A DNA stretch of 64,000 nucleotides from Halosolutus amylolyticus (GTDB lineage Archaea; Halobacteriota; Halobacteria; Halobacteriales; Natrialbaceae), in NCBI RefSeq assembly GCF_023566055.1, contig NZ_JALIQP010000001.1:1076059-1140058 (forward strand), given 5' to 3'. The position numbers were made by a program, and so were the translations under genes. Under the pieces are notes generated by a model. The model searched no databases and was not told the DNA's origin. It was given only the letters and a program-made list of their open reading frames with translations. Shown piece after piece: positions 62,171-64,000 of the stretch (positions are counted from its first letter, which is position 1; every line of letters starts with the position of its first letter).

Positions 62171-62893
62171 ATGTACAAGCACGTAGCCCTACTGGTTCGT
62201 CAGGAGGGGATGTCTCACGAGGAGTTCGTCGACTACTGGCAGACGAATCACACGCCGATCGCGCGGGATATCGAGGGCGTCGTCCGGTACCAGCAGGTGC
62301 TCCCGACGGAGCCGGACCACGCCGAGTTCGACGGGCTGGCGGAACTGTACTTCGAGGACCTCGAGGACCTGCACGACGCGCTCGGGTGTCCGGGATCCCG
62401 AGATTACGACCCGACGAAGGAGGTCGCGGCGAAAGCCCGGGAGGACGTCGACAACTTCCTCGCGGTCGAGGAACGGCCGCGGTTCATCGGCGAGGAAATC
62501 GTCCAGAAGGACGAGGTCGACGGCGATACCGAGGGGCTGTACAAACACTCGGCGTTTCTCGTCCGTCAGGAGGGGATGAGCCACGCGGAGTTCGTCGACT
62601 ACTGGCAGACCAACCACACCCCGATCGCCCGGGAGATCGAGGGGGTCGTGAAGTACAACACGGTCGTCCCGACCGATCCCGAGAACGCGGAGTTCGACGG
62701 CGTCGCCGAACTCTACTTCGAGGATCTCGAGAAACTCTACGACGCGCTCGGGAGCGAGGGATCCCGAGACTACGATCCCGACCGCGGCAAGGCAAAGGAG
62801 GCCCGCGAGGACGTGGACAACTTCCTCGCGATCGACGACCGGCCCCGGTTCATCGGCCGGGAACGACTCGTCAAGAACGACCGCGAGCGCTGA
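62171..62893 (+). CDS. Tandem EthD-domain fusion (240 aa)
   Basis: Two nearly identical EthD repeats lie in one chain (about 1-115 and 122-240). Both read KHxAxLVRQEGMSHxEFVDY, WQTNHTPIAR(D/E)IEGVV, AELYFEDLE and AREDVDNFLA(V/I)..RPRFIG. EthD proteins usually dimerise, so this fusion is a covalent dimer. It starts 64 nt after the VOC gene. The single-domain relative is at 61180. Confidence 0.87.
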   Translation: MYKHVALLVRQEGMSHEEFVDYWQTNHTPIARDIEGVVRYQQVLPTEPDHAEFDGLAELYFEDLEDLHDALGCPGSRDYDPTKEVAAKAREDVDNFLAVEERPRFIGEEIVQKDEVDGDTEGLYKHSAFLVRQEGMSHAEFVDYWQTNHTPIAREIEGVVKYNTVVPTDPENAEFDGVAELYFEDLEKLYDALGSEGSRDYDPDRGKAKEAREDVDNFLAIDDRPRFIGRERLVKNDRER

Positions 62894-62898
62894 TCGCC

Positions 62899-63498
62899 AT
62901 GTCGGATTCCGATCCCGACTTCGATCGCCAGGTTCGCGACGCCTTCCCCGAACTCGAGCGCATCGAGAGCGAGGACCTGCGCAAGCGCGTCGTCGAGGCG
63001 TGGGTGCTCGGCCTGGAGCGTGGTGGGTGGCGAGACGTTGCGGACGTGCCCTACGCCTGGAACATCCAGGAGGTCACGAACGTCGACCACGTTCGCGGCG
63101 TCACCCGCATCGCGCTCGAGGCGGCCGAGGAACAGCGATCGTTCCACGGCGCGGATCCGGACGTCGACACGATCGTCGCCGCGTGTCTCCTGCACGACGT
63201 CGGCAAGTGCTACGAGTATCCCGATCACGTCGACGACGACCTGCTCGACGACCCCGACCCGCGGTACGTCAGCGAGGAGATCCCCCACTCCATCTCCGGC
63301 TACGCGCTCGCCCACGAGGTCGGCTGTCCGCTCGCCGTCCAGCGGGCGATTCCGCACTTCCTCGGCGAAGTGCCGACGCGGACGCTCGAGGCCGAACTCG
63401 TCAAGAGCGCCAACTCGGCGTCCTCGAACGCGATCACGCAGGCGACGATGGGAATCACGTTACAGGAGTGGGTCGAGGAGTACTCCCAGACCTCGTGA
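62899..63498 (+). CDS. HD-domain hydrolase
   Basis: This 199-residue protein has HD-type residues: DHVRGVTRIALEAAEEQRSF (first His), VAACLLHDVGKCYEYPDHVD (HD pair with Lys) and EEIPHSISGYALAHEVGCPL. At the position of the closing Asp the sequence reads VKSANSASSNA. It is a phosphohydrolase or, like some HD proteins, an oxygenase or isomerase of small molecules. It is 5 nt after the EthD fusion, in one operon with it and VOC. Confidence 0.82.
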   Translation: MSDSDPDFDRQVRDAFPELERIESEDLRKRVVEAWVLGLERGGWRDVADVPYAWNIQEVTNVDHVRGVTRIALEAAEEQRSFHGADPDVDTIVAACLLHDVGKCYEYPDHVDDDLLDDPDPRYVSEEIPHSISGYALAHEVGCPLAVQRAIPHFLGEVPTRTLEAELVKSANSASSNAITQATMGITLQEWVEEYSQTS

Positions 63499-63652
63499 CG
63501 GAGGTGTGAGCCGTGACGCCCACGACTGTGCGAGGCGAGAACGGGTCGCGGCGATCGACTGCGTGCGACGCGAGTCGCCATACGCCGACAACCGATCTGA
63601 ATCGTCTCTTCCTCTCGAAAAACGGTCCGACGCCGAGCGATGCCGGGGCGGC

Positions 63653-64000
63653 TCACTCCTCGGCTTCGGTGCCACCGTCCGCGATCGCTTCGGTCGGTCG
63701 GTCAGCACTCCCGGTGATCCGGCCGAGGTCCAGTACCATCTTGATGTCGTCGTCGAGCTCGGCGTACTCGCTCGTACTCGTTACGAGGGAGACGCCGACG
63801 AAGACCGCCACGGCGACGATCGTGGCGAGTTGGCCACCGAGGAAGCCGTAGGGGAGGGACAGCCCCATGTACTCGACGCCGTAGGCCAGCAGGACGGTGA
63901 GGATCAGTCCGGAGCCCCCGCCGGCGAGCGCCCCTTCGGCCGTGGCTCCGCGCCAGTTGTACGCGAGTGCGATACAGGGGAAGATGACGGCGGCGAAGAT
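63653..64000 (-). CDS. Sodium:solute symporter, C-terminal part (partial)
   Basis: The frame runs in from the right edge, so only the last 115 residues are visible: IFAAVIFPCIALAYNWRGAT, EGALAGGGSGLILTVLLAYG, YGFLGGQLATIVAVAVFVGV, then a soluble tail ending GGTEAEE. These are the last helices of the SSS (panthothenate/proline-type) symporter family. It convergently follows the HD gene. Confidence 0.8.
   Translation of the reverse strand: MFAAVIFPCIALAYNWRGATAEGALAGGGSGLILTVLLAYGVEYMGLSLPYGFLGGQLATIVAVAVFVGVSLVTSTSEYAELDDDIKMVLDLGRITGSADRPTEAIADGGTEAEE

Noticed and set aside
1-64000. CRISPR array or complete insertion sequence
   Set aside because: I saw no regularly spaced direct repeats and no transposase or integrase frame in the window.

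Overview
The window is a piece of a haloarchaeal chromosome, most likely Natrialbales (Natrinema/Haloterrigena-like). The evidence is high GC with acidic proteins, leaderless genes behind archaeal TATA boxes, Tat signals, an archaeal-type RPA/Rpap pair, HTH-10 and Lrp-type regulators, and intron-less archaeal tRNA-His and tRNA-Leu. No rRNA, CRISPR array, intact transposase or integrase was found.

Layout. 1-9.6 kb: a membrane protein cut by the left edge, a small zinc protein, a cupin gene broken by an 80-bp palindromic insertion, an alpha/beta hydrolase, an aldo/keto reductase, a secreted beta-helix protein, tRNA-His, a ribbon-helix-helix regulator, the rpa-rpap operon and a luciferase-like oxidoreductase. 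9.9-14.5 kb: the NAD genes nadA-nadB and nadC, separated by about 1 kb holding a low-GC membrane gene and a PIN-domain remnant. 14.5-33.6 kb: housekeeping and mixed genes (acetyltransferases, small zinc proteins, a PD-(D/E)XK-like accessory gene beside tRNA-Leu, ferredoxin, SDRs, a 1170-residue multi-PAS histidine kinase, cyclophilin, aspartoacylase-like protein, HAD hydrolase, a TrpD paralogue, a fused siroheme decarboxylase, chromate transporter, and a very large FAD/Fe-S dehydrogenase).

34.3-49.7 kb is a phenylacetate catabolic island: enoyl-CoA hydratase, MaoC hydratase, two phenylacetate-CoA ligases, a complete branched-chain-type ABC transporter with fused LivH-LivM permease, a divergent HTH-10 regulator, and the epoxidase operon paaABCD in which PaaD is split into two genes. 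Two hotdog thioesterases flank it. 50.3-64 kb is a second, less understood catabolic region: IclR regulator, Na+-dependent transporter, TPP-dependent E1 alpha/beta, luciferase-like oxidoreductase, an M24-fold enzyme with altered metal ligands, an epimerase, an acetolactate-synthase-like TPP enzyme, two EthD-type proteins (one a tandem fusion), a VOC protein, an HD protein and a sodium:solute symporter cut by the right edge. I cannot name its substrate.

The most unusual signals are repeats, not genes: (1) near-identical in-frame palindromic coding repeats inside PaaC and the TrpD paralogue, with a compensatory base-pair change; (2) palindromes built from tRNA 3' ends, placed at exactly 117 nt from both tRNA genes; (3) four small palindromes with TACGG...CCGTA-type ends, one of which splits the cupin gene.
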